DNA from: Pantoea rodasii
GTDB lineage: Bacteria; Pseudomonadota; Gammaproteobacteria; Enterobacterales; Enterobacteriaceae
NCBI RefSeq assembly: GCF_002095465.1
Contig: NZ_MLFP01000011.1
Location: forward strand, 1-64,000
DNA length: 64,000 nucleotides
Reading direction: 5' to 3'
In this document: piece after piece, positions 1 to 9,546 of the stretch
Layout of the letters: the number at the start of each line of letters is the position of its first letter
How positions within the stretch are numbered: the stretch's first letter is position 1
Translations under genes and position numbers: made by a program
The notes under the pieces: generated by a model
The model's database searches: none
What the model was told of the DNA's origin: nothing
Seen by the model: the letters and a program-made list of their open reading frames with translations, nothing else

Positions 1-6
1 TTTTAT

Positions 7-131
7 GGTGCACACCTCCACCATTCTCACTGTTTGTCATAGAGGGCTATGTCGTACGTTTCTGTTAAAACTCTCCTTCCTCGCCCATCAAACATGTTCA
101 TCGCTTTTCGGGGGTGCATACCTCCGCATTC
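7..131. repeat. Two copies of a short GGTGCA-containing element upstream of puuE
   Basis: The element GGTGCACACCTCC at 7-19 recurs as GGTGCATACCTCC at 113-125 (12 of 13 bases), and both copies are followed by a short stretch ending in CATTC. They lie in the upstream region of puuE. The GGTGCA core looks like an NtrC half-site, but the matching half at the right spacing is absent at the second copy and would lie outside the window for the first. Function unknown. Confidence 0.35.
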
Positions 132-233
132 AAACCTTGTGTAACGTGGCGACTTTCACGCAGTGGTTCACTGGCGAAAAAACACCCCGCCGCTCACACT
201 GATGTCAGGCTCCCGTGAATTGCGAGGTGAATG

Positions 234-1493
234 ATGAGTAACAGTGATGTGCACAGTCGTCGATTGAAGGCCACGCCGCGCGGTGTGGGTGTGATGTGTG
301 ATTTCTATGCGGTGAAGGCGGAAAATGCCACGGTTTGGGATCAGAATGGACGCGAATATATAGACTTCGCGGCAGGTATCGCGGTGCTGAATACCGGACA
401 TCGTCATCCGAGAGTGATAGCGGCCGTGCAGCAGCAGTTGGATTGTTTTACCCATACCGCGTTTCAGGTCATCCCTTACGAGAATTATATTCATCTCGCT
501 GAGCGGCTTAATCAGCGTGTACCGATTGGCGGCGAAGTAAAAACCACCTTTTTCTCCAGCGGCGCGGAAGCGGTGGAGAATGCGGTTAAAATTGCCCGCG
601 CGGCGACCGGTCGCCCTGGGATTATCGCATTCACAGGCGCGTTTCACGGGCGCACCAATATGACGATGTCGCTGACGGGCAAAGTCGTGCCTTACAAAAC
701 CGGTTTTGGACCGTTCGCCGGTTCGGTGTTTCATGCCCACTACCCTAATGCGCTGCACAATGTGAGCGTGCATCAGGCATTGGAGAGTCTGGAGGCGATT
801 TTCCGCAGCGATATTAGTCCGCAGCAGGTGGCGGCGATTATTTTCGAGCCTGTGCAGGGCGAAGGCGGTTTTTATGTTGCACCACCGGAGTTTGTCTCTG
901 CGTTGCGCGCCTTGTGCGATCGCCACGGCATTTTGTTAATCGCCGATGAGATCCAGACCGGCTTTGCCCGTACCGGTAAGTTGTTCGCCAGCGAATACTA
1001 CGATGTGCAGCCGGATTTGATTACCCTGGCGAAAAGCCTGGCCGGTGGATTTCCGCTGTCGGCGGTTTCCGGGCGTGCTGAGGTCATGGATGCGCCCGAG
1101 CCGGGAGGTTTGGGCGGAACGTACGCGGGTAGTCCACCCGCGATAGCAGCCGCGCATGCGGTGCTGGATATTATTGATGAGGAGCAGTTGTGCGCACGCG
1201 CGAACCAACTGGGGGAACAACTCAGCGCCACCTTGCGTGATGCAGGCTGCACGTCGCTTGCAGAGGTGCGCGGTTACGGTTCGATGATAGCGGCAGAGTT
1301 TCAGGATGCTTCTTGCAGGCCATCCGCAGAGATTGCCAAAGCCATTCAGTTGCAGGCGCTGGCACAAGGGCTGATTTTGCTGACCTGCGGCGTGCACAGC
1401 AATGTGATTCGCTTTCTTTATCCGCTCACCATCCCACAGGTGCAGTTCGATCGTGCTTTACAACTGCTTAGCGCCGTTTTGCGCGAACATTAA
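234..1493 (+). CDS. puuE: 4-aminobutyrate aminotransferase, PuuE type
   Basis: A class-III PLP aminotransferase of 419 aa that should transfer the amino group of GABA to 2-oxoglutarate, giving succinate semialdehyde and glutamate. It runs collinearly with E. coli PuuE, with RRLKATPRGVGVMC near the N-terminus and AENAT, and matches PuuE better than GabT. The PLP-binding lysine is Lys267 in LAKSLAGG, and IADEIQTG carries the cofactor aspartate. The ATG at 234 is preferred over the one at 231 because the GAGG ribosome site lies at a better distance. It stands alone, without the other puu genes. Whether it serves putrescine or general GABA breakdown is not decided by the sequence. Confidence 0.9.
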   Translation: MSNSDVHSRRLKATPRGVGVMCDFYAVKAENATVWDQNGREYIDFAAGIAVLNTGHRHPRVIAAVQQQLDCFTHTAFQVIPYENYIHLAERLNQRVPIGGEVKTTFFSSGAEAVENAVKIARAATGRPGIIAFTGAFHGRTNMTMSLTGKVVPYKTGFGPFAGSVFHAHYPNALHNVSVHQALESLEAIFRSDISPQQVAAIIFEPVQGEGGFYVAPPEFVSALRALCDRHGILLIADEIQTGFARTGKLFASEYYDVQPDLITLAKSLAGGFPLSAVSGRAEVMDAPEPGGLGGTYAGSPPAIAAAHAVLDIIDEEQLCARANQLGEQLSATLRDAGCTSLAEVRGYGSMIAAEFQDASCRPSAEIAKAIQLQALAQGLILLTCGVHSNVIRFLYPLTIPQVQFDRALQLLSAVLREH

Positions 1494-1499
1494 ATAACA

Positions 1500-1525
1500 A
1501 AGGCGCCTTTCGGCGCCTTGTTTGT
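1500..1525. terminator. Hairpin terminator between puuE and yfcD
   Basis: AAGGCGCC (1500-1507), loop TTTC, GGCGCCTT (1512-1519), followed by a T-rich tail. It sits between convergent genes and can act in both directions. Confidence 0.8.
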
Positions 1526-1538
1526 TGGCAGCATACAC

Positions 1539-2084
1539 TCAGGATTCGCTGCTCTGCTTGCGGCGGGCTGCATCGCTGTTACGGCTCAGCCACAGTGAAA
1601 CGGCTTTCAGTGAGTCGTCAGTGAATTCGTCGCAGCGCGCGGTAATCTCTTCTGGGGTCATCCAGAATACTTCGTCCACTTCCTCTTCCTGCATGGCAAA
1701 CGGGCCATGAGAAACACAACTGAACAGCCCGCCCCAGACGCGGCAGTGCTGATCTTCGAAGTAGAATTGACCATGTTCAGCAAACGGAACGGCGGCGATA
1801 CCTAACTCTTCTTCCGCTTCACGACGCGCGGATTCCAGCAGGTCTTCACCGCTCTGTACTACGCCGCCCGCGGTTGCATCCAGCATTCCCGGCATGAAGT
1901 CTTTGATTTCAGTGCGGCGCTGCACCAGAATTTTTCCCATGCCATCGTGCACCACAATGTAGGTGGCACGGTGACGCAAATTCTGCGCGCGCATCTGCGC
2001 ACGGCTGGCCTGCGCAATGACGTCGTTCTCTTCACTAACGATATCAACCCACTCGATACCGTCACCTGCCGTTTGATCCACCAT
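1539..2084 (-). CDS. yfcD: Nudix hydrolase YfcD
   Basis: A 181-aa Nudix-family protein collinear with E. coli YfcD, which also resembles isopentenyl-diphosphate isomerases. The Nudix box is complete: [20 protein letters not shown] followed by LGI, matching G-x5-E-x7-REUxEExGU. The family cleaves a nucleoside diphosphate linked to another group using Mg2+; the substrate of YfcD is not established. The start at 2084 (MVDQTAG) has an AAGGG ribosome site. The open frame extends upstream to 2183, but that part lacks similarity to the family and was left out. Confidence 0.88.
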   Translation of the reverse strand: MVDQTAGDGIEWVDIVSEENDVIAQASRAQMRAQNLRHRATYIVVHDGMGKILVQRRTEIKDFMPGMLDATAGGVVQSGEDLLESARREAEEELGIAAVPFAEHGQFYFEDQHCRVWGGLFSCVSHGPFAMQEEEVDEVFWMTPEEITARCDEFTDDSLKAVSLWLSRNSDAARRKQSSES

Positions 2085-2195
2085 CCGTAACCCTTTTCTG
2101 TTTTCGGCGTGCCCAGCACGCGCCTGTTTGCGATGCCTTATTAGAATGTGCGGTAAGGTAAAGCGTTCTTTTCGCCTCCGCAAGGCTCTTCGTGC

Positions 2196-2855
<660 letters not shown>

Positions 2856-3040
2856 TCAGGTGTGCTTTCTATTTACCGACTTTTTTTTATTAAGGCAATG
2901 GTGAGCTGGTCGGATCTTTAGCCGTTAGGCCCGCTCTGACTTTCCCTTTTTCTTCATAAGCGTAAGCCCTGTCACGCCAGCTGTGCACTTCTCTTCTATG
3001 ATCAATTCTGAGCAAAAAACAAATTACAAGGAGGCTCAAT

Positions 3041-3937
3041 ATGCACCTGCTTATCACCGGCGGCACCGGCCTGATAGGTCGTCACCTGATTCCGCGCCTG
3101 CTGTTGCTCGGGCATCAGGTGAATGTGGTGACGCGTGATGTCGCGGCGGCACGCGATAAGCTCGACCCGCGCGTTTCATTATGGTCTGGTATTAATCAGC
3201 AGTCCGACCTCAACGGCATTGATGGGGTCATCAATCTGGCGGGCGAGCCGATCGCCGATAAACGCTGGACCGAACAGCAGAAACAGCGGCTGTGTGAAAG
3301 TCGTTGGCAGATCACCGAACAGATTGTTTCGCTGATCCACGCCAGCAGCAATCCACCGCATTTATTCATCTCCGGCTCCGCAACGGGGTTTTACGGTGAT
3401 ACGGGTGATTTGGTTCTGACAGAAGACGATCCCGGTCACGATGAATTTACGCACGCCCTGTGCGCACGCTGGGAACAGCTGGCGCTGAAAGCCGAAAGCG
3501 ATCGCACCCGTGTGTGTTTGTTACGCACCGGCGTGGTGCTGGCAAAAGATGGCGGCGCACTGGCGAAAATGAAGATGCCGTTCAAATTGGGTGTCGGCGG
3601 TCCAATCGGCAGCGGCAAGCAGTATCTGCCGTGGATCCACATCGACGATCTGGTGAATGCCATTATCTGGCTGATCGACAATAGCCACCTCAGCGGGCCG
3701 TTTAATATGGTTGCGCCTTATGCCGTGCGCAATGAGCAGTTCGCCGCCACGCTGGGGCATGTTATGCACCGCCCGGCGTTTATGCGCACGCCCGCCAGTG
3801 CGATCAAATTGATGATGGGTGAGTCAGCAGTACTGGTGCTGGGTGGACAGCACGTATTACCGAAACGGCTAGAGGAATCAGGATTTGGTTTCCGCTGGTT
3901 CGATTTGCAGGAAGCACTGCAGGATGTGGTGGGCTAA
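3041..3937 (+). CDS. yfcH: NAD(P)-binding epimerase-like protein YfcH
   Basis: A 298-aa member of the extended SDR family (SulA-like epimerases, DUF1731 at the C-terminus). The nucleotide-binding [10 protein letters not shown] is at residues 7-16, and [12 protein letters not shown] holds the active-site tyrosine region. The C-terminal segment [16 protein letters not shown] is typical of the DUF1731 tail. A strong AAGGAGG precedes the ATG. E. coli has folX beside yfcH; here folX and yfcG are missing. Substrate unknown. Confidence 0.88.
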   Translation: MHLLITGGTGLIGRHLIPRLLLLGHQVNVVTRDVAAARDKLDPRVSLWSGINQQSDLNGIDGVINLAGEPIADKRWTEQQKQRLCESRWQITEQIVSLIHASSNPPHLFISGSATGFYGDTGDLVLTEDDPGHDEFTHALCARWEQLALKAESDRTRVCLLRTGVVLAKDGGALAKMKMPFKLGVGGPIGSGKQYLPWIHIDDLVNAIIWLIDNSHLSGPFNMVAPYAVRNEQFAATLGHVMHRPAFMRTPASAIKLMMGESAVLVLGGQHVLPKRLEESGFGFRWFDLQEALQDVVG

Positions 3938-3941
3938 ATAG

Positions 3942-3967
3942 ACGGCGGCTGCGAGCCGCCGTTTTTT
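3942..3967 (+). terminator. Terminator after yfcH
   Basis: Perfect nine-base stem ACGGCGGCT / AGCCGCCGT with loop GCG, followed by a run of T (3962-3967). It separates yfcH from the convergent dalT. Confidence 0.9.
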
Positions 3968-3970
3968 CAT

Positions 3971-5251
3971 TTAGCTACGCTGCTCTGCCACACGTGATTT
4001 TAGCGCCTTCTCCTCTGGCGTATGTCCCGGCTGCGGCACACGAATGATAAAGGTCAGCACGCCCGCAAACACATACAGCGCGGTATAGGCCCACACCACT
4101 CCGACGATGTCGAAGAACGGCAACATCACCGAGGCAATGGCCGGTGCCACAAAATTACTCAGGCCAGCAGACAGGTTGTAAATCGAGACCGCCGCGCCTT
4201 TATGATGTGGCTCCAGCGTCGGGAAGACAGCGGTCATCGGCACAAACGCGGCAACAAAAATCCCCAGCATCACTGCCGGAATCAACGCCACCCAGAAGTT
4301 ATGCCCGGCATACATCGGCAGGTAATAGAACATCAGGCTGGAGATCGCCATGCCCAGACAACCAAACCAGCGTACCTGACGGATCCAACCCAGTTTCTCG
4401 CCGGTGATGCCCCAGAAGATGTTGGTGAAAATGGTGACGAAGAAGAACACCGCCCAAATCTGCAACCATTCCGAGATGGTGAAGCCAAGTCGGTCAACGA
4501 ACAGCAGCGGCATGATGATGGCAAAACCAAACAGCGACAGCGTATTGATGATGCGAATCAGGCACGCATAAAACACGTGTTGGTTGGTGAACAGAATGGT
4601 GACCGCACGTGACATCTCGGTCATTTTATCGCGCATCGGCAGATTCACGCGCGAACGATCCACTGGCACGTTGCGCAGGCTGAAGTACGCGAGAATACCG
4701 CCGCAGGCCACCCAAATGATCGCCAGCCACAGCGTTCCGGTTTCCCCCAGCATCGGGATGGTCAGACTTGGCAGATAGCTGCCGACCACGCCGATGCCGA
4801 CGGAATACATCGCCCAGAACCAGCCGGTCGCCGCCGCCAGTTTTTCGCGCGGTAAGACCTGCACCAGCATCATCATAAACGAGTAGATGAACAAGGGATA
4901 AGCCAGCCCACGTATGCCGTAGAACAACACCATCAACGGATAGTTGCGCATGCCCAGCCCCAATGACATAAACAACGTGTGCATCACGATCCACAGGACG
5001 AAACCAATCATCATCGCGCGCTGTGGGGTGATCAGCTCTGCCACCACGCCGGAAGCCCACGCCGCCAGCGCTGCCGCCAGGCCGTAGAAGGTAAACACCA
5101 CCGCAGACTGCGTAGGTGTAAAGCCCAGATCAGTGATATGCCGCGACAGGAATGCCATTTCGAAGCCATCGCCTGCCATGAAAATGGCGATAGCCAGGAA
5201 GCCCCAGAACATCTTTTTTGGTAAGCCAAACCAGTATTCGTTCGATTGCAT
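3971..5251 (-). CDS. dalT: D-arabinitol/polyol MFS transporter, DalT/RbtT type
   Basis: A twelve-helix major facilitator protein of 426 aa that closely follows Klebsiella ribitol and D-arabinitol permeases: GDGFEMAFLSRHI near the N-terminus, YGIRGLAYPLFIYSF, and GAAVSIYNLSAGLSNFVAPAI near the C-terminus. It is the last gene of the dalD-xylB-dalT unit and should bring D-arabinitol into the cell by proton symport. The start at 5251 is chosen because GAGG lies nine bases upstream; the ATG at 5260 has no room for a ribosome site. The exact polyol is inferred from the neighbouring dehydrogenase and kinase. Confidence 0.85.
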   Translation of the reverse strand: MQSNEYWFGLPKKMFWGFLAIAIFMAGDGFEMAFLSRHITDLGFTPTQSAVVFTFYGLAAALAAWASGVVAELITPQRAMMIGFVLWIVMHTLFMSLGLGMRNYPLMVLFYGIRGLAYPLFIYSFMMMLVQVLPREKLAAATGWFWAMYSVGIGVVGSYLPSLTIPMLGETGTLWLAIIWVACGGILAYFSLRNVPVDRSRVNLPMRDKMTEMSRAVTILFTNQHVFYACLIRIINTLSLFGFAIIMPLLFVDRLGFTISEWLQIWAVFFFVTIFTNIFWGITGEKLGWIRQVRWFGCLGMAISSLMFYYLPMYAGHNFWVALIPAVMLGIFVAAFVPMTAVFPTLEPHHKGAAVSIYNLSAGLSNFVAPAIASVMLPFFDIVGVVWAYTALYVFAGVLTFIIRVPQPGHTPEEKALKSRVAEQRS

Positions 5252-5278
5252 CACAATCATCCTCTGTTCGGTAAGCCG

Positions 5279-6748
5279 TTATGCAGGCAGCAAGCTGCGC
5301 ACCTGTTGTTGTTGGATGTAGAGTTCACGGAACAGACGCAGCCGCTGTTGCAGCACCGCACCGCGCGTGGCATCCGGTTGATATCGTGCCTGCACCGGTG
5401 GTTTCAGGCAGACGTGCTGCTCCTCGCCGCCCTCGCTTAGCCATGCCAGACGTGCTGCACCTAGTGCACCAGATGCGCTGGCCGGATGGGTCACTATCGG
5501 CAGTTGCAGCACATCGGCAATCAGTTGTGCCCACAGCGTGCTGCGCGCGCCTCCGCCGGTCAGGCTGCACTGCTGGATTTGATGTTGCGCGTCACCCAGC
5601 ACGGCCAGGCCATCCGCCAAACCAAAGGCCACGCCTTCAATCACTGCGAAGCCGAGCAAGGCGCGCGGGGTTTCATGGCGCAGATTAAAGAACGATCCTG
5701 ACGCATCGGGATCGTTGTGCGGCGTGCGCTCACCGGACAGATAAGGCAGGAAAACTGGAGCACTACGCCGTTGCTCATCATTGAGCTGTGCCATCTCTTC
5801 CATCAGCTGGCTTTCACTCACCGACAGTAAATTGCACAGCCAGCGCAAACAGCTGGCGGCGCTAAGCATCACGCTCATTTGATGCCAGCGACCCGGCAAT
5901 GCGTGGCAGAAAGCATGCACGCCAGATTGCGGATCGGCTTGCAGACGATCGTTGACCACAAAAATCACGCCAGAGGTGCCCAACGAGATAAAAGCATCGC
6001 CAGGATTGACCGCACCCACACCCACCGCCGATGCGGCATTATCACCGCCACCTCCGGCCACACTTACCGCCGTCGATAAGCCCCACTCGCTGGCCAGATC
6101 AGGTTTCAACTGGCCGCTCACGGCGCTGCCTTCCACTAAGGCCGGCATTTGAGCCTGCGTCAGGCCGGTGATCGCCAGCAGTTCGTCCGACCACTCGCGC
6201 CGTGCTACGTCCAGCCATAACGTGCCAGCCGCATCGGAGGGTTCACTCACCATGCGCCCGGTCAGGCGCCAGCGCAGGTAATCTTTGGGCAGCAGCACTT
6301 TATCGATGCGCTGGAAGATGTCCGGTTCGTGCTCGGCCACCCAGCGCAATTTGGGCGCCGTGAAGCCGGGCATGATCATGTTGCCGCTGATTTCCATCAT
6401 CTGCGGATAGCACTGACGCAGCACATCGCACTGTGGTGCACTGCGAGTGTCATTCCACAATATGCAAGGACGCAGTACTTTGCCTTCGGCATCCAGCAGC
6501 ACCGCGCCGTGCATCTGGCCGGAAAGGCCGATGGCCCGTAATGCTGACCATGCTTCGGGTGCCTGCTGGCGCAAACCCGCCAGCACCTCGGTGCAGGCCT
6601 GCCACCAGCGCTCAGGATCTTGCTCCGCCCAGTGCGGATGCGGTCGTTGCACGCTCAGCGTGGCATGCTGCGAGGCTACAATTTCACCTTGCGGGTTGAG
6701 GATCAGCCCTTTGAGTTCTGAGGTGCCAATATCGATGCCGAGATACAT
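5279..6748 (-). CDS. xylB: Xylulokinase (XylB/DalK)
   Basis: A FGGY-family sugar kinase of 489 aa that phosphorylates D-xylulose to D-xylulose 5-phosphate for the pentose phosphate pathway. Visible motifs: IDIGTSELKG (ATP phosphate loop, residues 4-13), SGQMHGAV (substrate recognition), GGGGDNAASAVG with the catalytic aspartate, and SLGTSGV. It matches E. coli XylB along its whole length. The gene starts two bases after the dalD stop, so the two are translationally coupled; together they turn D-arabinitol into xylulose 5-phosphate. No xylA accompanies it, supporting a DalK role. Confidence 0.9.
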   Translation of the reverse strand: MYLGIDIGTSELKGLILNPQGEIVASQHATLSVQRPHPHWAEQDPERWWQACTEVLAGLRQQAPEAWSALRAIGLSGQMHGAVLLDAEGKVLRPCILWNDTRSAPQCDVLRQCYPQMMEISGNMIMPGFTAPKLRWVAEHEPDIFQRIDKVLLPKDYLRWRLTGRMVSEPSDAAGTLWLDVARREWSDELLAITGLTQAQMPALVEGSAVSGQLKPDLASEWGLSTAVSVAGGGGDNAASAVGVGAVNPGDAFISLGTSGVIFVVNDRLQADPQSGVHAFCHALPGRWHQMSVMLSAASCLRWLCNLLSVSESQLMEEMAQLNDEQRRSAPVFLPYLSGERTPHNDPDASGSFFNLRHETPRALLGFAVIEGVAFGLADGLAVLGDAQHQIQQCSLTGGGARSTLWAQLIADVLQLPIVTHPASASGALGAARLAWLSEGGEEQHVCLKPPVQARYQPDATRGAVLQQRLRLFRELYIQQQQVRSLLPA

Positions 6749-6750
6749 GA

Positions 6751-8139
6751 TTACACCGCCGCCAGTTCGGGCTGTTTCAGCCACTGCTGTAAGCTCGCGA
6801 CACGGCGAGTCACCAACTCGTGAAAGGCATTATCAGATGCCAGATCCGCAAACAGCGCGCTATCACTCAGGAAGGCCTGGAGCGGATCGCTGCTGGCGAA
6901 CTGTTTACGCAGCGCATCGGCCTGTAATACGCCGTCTTGATAGGAATACGGCAGATCGTCTTTTGCCCAGCGCTGCATAAACAGGAAGAACAGTGCCGGT
7001 ACCACCGCAGTTGCCGTTGGTTCCGTACCGCGCTGATAACAATCACGCAAGGTTGGTGTCACCATGCCAGGAATTTTTGATAAGCCATCCGCGCCGACCC
7101 GCTGGTTGGTATCTTTGATGTAGGGATTGCTAAAACGCGCCAGCACCACGTCGCGGTAATCGGCGAGATCGAGCGGGCTGGGCGACAGGGAAGGAATCAC
7201 ATCCTGCGTAACATAGTCATAAGCCAACTGATAAATCGCCGGCTGGCGCGTGCTGTCGTCAATGTAGTTCAGCCCTATCAGAGTGCCCGCCCAGGCAATG
7301 GCCGCATGCGTGGCATTGAGGATGCGAATTTTCGCCTCTTCCCACGGCAGCACCGATTCCACCAGCTCAACGCCGACCTGTTCCAGAGCCGGACGCCCGG
7401 CAATAAAGTCATCCTCTATCACCCACTGAATAAAGGATTCGGCCATGACCGCCGCGCCATCTTGCTTACCCGTCGCCGCTTGCACGCGCTCCGCCACATC
7501 CGGCGTAGGACGCGGTGTAATGCGATCCACCATGGTATTCGGTGAAGTGGTCTGCGTGCGCACCCACTCGGCCAGCACGGTATCTCCTTTCACCGTGAGA
7601 AACGCGAGGAAGCCATCACGGAAACGATCGCCGTTGTGGCGCAGGTTGTCGCAGTTAAGCAGTGTGACCGGCGCACCGCCTTGAGCAACACGCTGCGTCA
7701 GGATGCGGCTGAGAGCGCCATAAAGGGTGCGGGTATCACCGCCAAGATCGGCTTTCACATCGGCCTGGTTAAGATCCAGGGTGAACTCTGGCGTCAGGTA
7801 GTAGCCTGCTTCGGTCACGGTAAAGCCAATCACCCGGGTTTCCGCATTGGCTCCCTGCTCAACCAGCGCGCTGATTTCACTGTCCCACGGCAAGATTTTA
7901 CGCAGCGAGGTGATGGTTTCATAATCGCGCTCGCCTTCAGGCGTCACGGTTTCCAGCACATATTCTCCGTCCTGTGCCGCTAACTGATTCAGCAGCGGTA
8001 CGGCGTCATTGCGGATATTGCCAAGCGCGATGCTCCAGCTTTCATCGCCCTGCTCACGCAGCTTGTGCAGATACCACGCCTGATGTGCCCGATGGAAAGA
8101 TCCCGCGCCGATGTGCATCCACACTGATTGATTAGTCAT
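6751..8139 (-). CDS. dalD: D-arabinitol 4-dehydrogenase, mannitol dehydrogenase family
   Basis: A long-chain polyol dehydrogenase of 462 aa that oxidises D-arabinitol to D-xylulose with NAD. The N-terminal [12 protein letters not shown] is the dinucleotide-binding motif. The family's catalytic signature Lys-x4-Asn-x2-His is present in KIRILNATH. Members of this family differ in substrate (mannitol, fructuronate, arabinitol); the downstream xylulokinase and DalT-type permease point to arabinitol. It is the first gene of the operon and is divergent from dalR, sharing a 195-base control region. Confidence 0.85.
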   Translation of the reverse strand: MTNQSVWMHIGAGSFHRAHQAWYLHKLREQGDESWSIALGNIRNDAVPLLNQLAAQDGEYVLETVTPEGERDYETITSLRKILPWDSEISALVEQGANAETRVIGFTVTEAGYYLTPEFTLDLNQADVKADLGGDTRTLYGALSRILTQRVAQGGAPVTLLNCDNLRHNGDRFRDGFLAFLTVKGDTVLAEWVRTQTTSPNTMVDRITPRPTPDVAERVQAATGKQDGAAVMAESFIQWVIEDDFIAGRPALEQVGVELVESVLPWEEAKIRILNATHAAIAWAGTLIGLNYIDDSTRQPAIYQLAYDYVTQDVIPSLSPSPLDLADYRDVVLARFSNPYIKDTNQRVGADGLSKIPGMVTPTLRDCYQRGTEPTATAVVPALFFLFMQRWAKDDLPYSYQDGVLQADALRKQFASSDPLQAFLSDSALFADLASDNAFHELVTRRVASLQQWLKQPELAAV

Positions 8140-8172
8140 AGTCGCCTCAATTTAAATATTTGCCATAAGACA

Positions 8173-8184
8173 GGGCATTTGCCC
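8173..8184. promoter_or_regulatory. Perfect 12-base palindrome near dalD start
   Basis: GGGCATTTGCCC lies 34 bases upstream of the dalD start. It is a candidate operator for DalR or another repressor. Only the symmetry is seen; the assignment is inference. Confidence 0.35.
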
Positions 8185-8222
8185 GATGACGTCTAGCATA
8201 GTGCTCGTGGTGAGGATCGTTC

Positions 8223-8238
8223 TGCGAGCCTTATCACA
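8223..8238. promoter_or_regulatory. CRP-like site in the dalD/dalR control region
   Basis: TGCGA-N6-TCACA matches the CRP consensus TGTGA-N6-TCACA at nine of ten core bases. It lies between the divergent starts, where catabolite control of a polyol operon would be expected. Confidence 0.5.
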
Positions 8239-8245
8239 AATAATA

Positions 8246-8290
8246 CTTTTGCTCTTTTTTAGGGCTTTTGCTCAGTTAGGGCTTTTCGTC
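8246..8290. promoter_or_regulatory. Three direct repeats upstream of dalR, candidate DalR operator
   Basis: CTTTTGCTC at 8246-8254 and 8265-8273, and CTTTTCGTC at 8282-8290, spaced 19 and 17 bases. The second and third are extended by TTAGGG in front. Phased direct repeats beside a SorC-family gene are plausible binding sites for its product. Confidence 0.4.
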
Positions 8291-8334
8291 AAACACGCGC
8301 TAATATGGCGCATTGATTTTGACGGAACGGCGTG

Positions 8335-9282
8335 ATGAGCAGAGAAGAGAAGAAACAGGAGCTGGCGGCGCGCGCTGCGTGGATGTATTACGTAGCAGGC
8401 GTCACGCAGCAAGAGATTGCGCAGGCATTAGGATTGTCACGCCAGGTCGCGCAGCGTTTGGTCTCCAGCGCACGCGAGATGGGCATGGTGAGTGTGAAGA
8501 TCGATCATCCCGTGACGCACTGTTTGCAGCTGGCGCGCGAAGTGCAGGATAAGTTTGGTCTGGATCTGTGCCGCGTGGTGCCTTCCGCCAACCTGAATGA
8601 TGATGCGATTCAACAGATGCTGGCGGTAGAAGGCGCGGCGGTGATGTCGCAGTTTATCAGTGAAGAAACGCCACAGGTGTTCGGCATTGGTTCCGGGAAA
8701 ACCCTGCGCTCGATGATCGATGCGTTGCCGTGGGTAGATCGCCCACAGCATCAGTGTGTCTCAATGATTGGCGCGATTGCGCGTGATGATTCCGGCACAC
8801 GTTACGACGTGCCGCTGAAAATGGCCGAAAAAATGCAGGGCAAGTATTACTTTATTCCCGCACCGTTGTATGCCGACACGCCGCAAGATAAGGCGATGTG
8901 GGTGCAGCATCAGGTATACCAACGCGTCACCGATCGTGCATTACGGGCGGACGTGGCTTTTGTCGGCATTGGAGAAGTGATGCCGGGCTGTCCGTTGAAT
9001 GCCGAAGGCTTTATCACCGATGCACAGGTCGAAGCGCTGAATGGACGTGGCGTGGTGGGCGAAATGCTTGGCCACTTTTTCAATCAGCAAGGTGAACGCG
9101 TGTGGGGCGAAACCGATGAGCTGCTGACCAGCGTATTGCTGGAGAGCCAGACCCAACGCAAGATTATTGGTTTTTCCGGCAGCGAGCGTAAGTACCCGGC
9201 GATTCGTGCCGCGTTGCAGGGAGGATGGATATCGGGACTGGTGACCGACGAAGATACCGCGCTGAAGCTGTTGCGGGACTAA
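8335..9282 (+). CDS. dalR: SorC-family sugar-binding transcriptional regulator, DalR-like
   Basis: A 315-aa regulator with an N-terminal helix-turn-helix (YYVAGVTQQEIAQALGLSRQ, residues 22-41) and a C-terminal sugar-binding domain of the SorC/DeoR superfamily (GIGSGKTLRSMI, ADVAFVGIGEVMPGC, VVGEMLGHFFNQQG). Regulators of this family respond to phosphorylated sugars or polyols. Its position, divergent from dalD-xylB-dalT, makes it the likely regulator of that operon. The ATG at 8335 is chosen with a GGA ribosome site; a GTG at 8332 is also possible. The name DalR rests on context. Confidence 0.82.
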   Translation: MSREEKKQELAARAAWMYYVAGVTQQEIAQALGLSRQVAQRLVSSAREMGMVSVKIDHPVTHCLQLAREVQDKFGLDLCRVVPSANLNDDAIQQMLAVEGAAVMSQFISEETPQVFGIGSGKTLRSMIDALPWVDRPQHQCVSMIGAIARDDSGTRYDVPLKMAEKMQGKYYFIPAPLYADTPQDKAMWVQHQVYQRVTDRALRADVAFVGIGEVMPGCPLNAEGFITDAQVEALNGRGVVGEMLGHFFNQQGERVWGETDELLTSVLLESQTQRKIIGFSGSERKYPAIRAALQGGWISGLVTDEDTALKLLRD

Positions 9283-9335
9283 CCCGCGGGCGCATCAATG
9301 TCTTTCTCGCCCATGCGGGTATCGGCCCATTGCGC

Positions 9336-9373
9336 ATCAATGCGCCCCCTACATCTGTAGGGTGCGCATTGAT
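9336..9373. repeat. Intergenic palindrome, stem of 10 plus 7 base pairs
   Basis: ATCAATGCGC (9336-9345) pairs with GCGCATTGAT (9364-9373), and CCCTACA pairs with TGTAGGG inside it, leaving a two-base loop. It is the first of three hairpins between dalR and hisP and resembles intergenic repeat units I recall from Pantoea-type genomes. Confidence 0.6.
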
Positions 9374-9406
9374 GGCGCGATACTCGTCAGTTAACCCTTT
9401 AATGAT

Positions 9407-9488
9407 CACACTCTTCAGTAGCGGCGCAATTTATTGCGCTTATCACAGCCACTCATGCGCGATAAATCCCGCCGCTACCGTGAGTGTG
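9407..9488. repeat. 82-base REPIN-like inverted repeat
   Basis: Nested perfect arms: CACACTC (9407-9413) with GAGTGTG (9482-9488), and GTAGCGGCG (9418-9426) with CGCCGCTAC (9470-9478). Each arm runs into its own small palindrome (GCGCAATTTATTGCGC at 9424-9439; GCGCGATAAATC at 9457-9468). Two REP-like units facing each other is the form of a REPIN. It lies between convergent dalR and hisP. Confidence 0.6.
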
Positions 9489-9508
9489 GTTAACCCGTTC
9501 ATGGCATA

Positions 9509-9543
9509 ACCGATCGGCCTTACGCCATTTATGGCGATCGGGT
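9509..9543. repeat. Third hairpin between dalR and hisP
   Basis: CGCCAT (9523-9528) and ATGGCG (9531-9536) with a two-base loop, framed by CGATCG copies on both sides. It directly follows the hisP stop on the minus strand and may stabilise or end that transcript, although no long T run follows. Confidence 0.45.
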
Positions 9544-9546
9544 CGT

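Noticed and set aside
148..163. Sigma-54 promoter for puuE (TGGCGACTTTCACGCA)
   Set aside because: The GG-N10-GC spacing fits, but several consensus bases are wrong and no complete NtrC site is present; not strong enough to list.
5..202. 65-codon plus-strand frame at the window start
   Set aside because: No ribosome site, no recognisable protein features, and it overlaps the puuE leader repeats.
168..926. 252-codon minus-strand frame antisense to puuE
   Set aside because: Shadow of a well-matched gene; basic, His/Arg-rich translation without motifs.
4022..4612. 196-codon frame on the plus strand, antisense to dalT
   Set aside because: Gln/His/Arg-rich translation typical of a shadow of a membrane protein gene; the opposite strand codes for a clear transporter.
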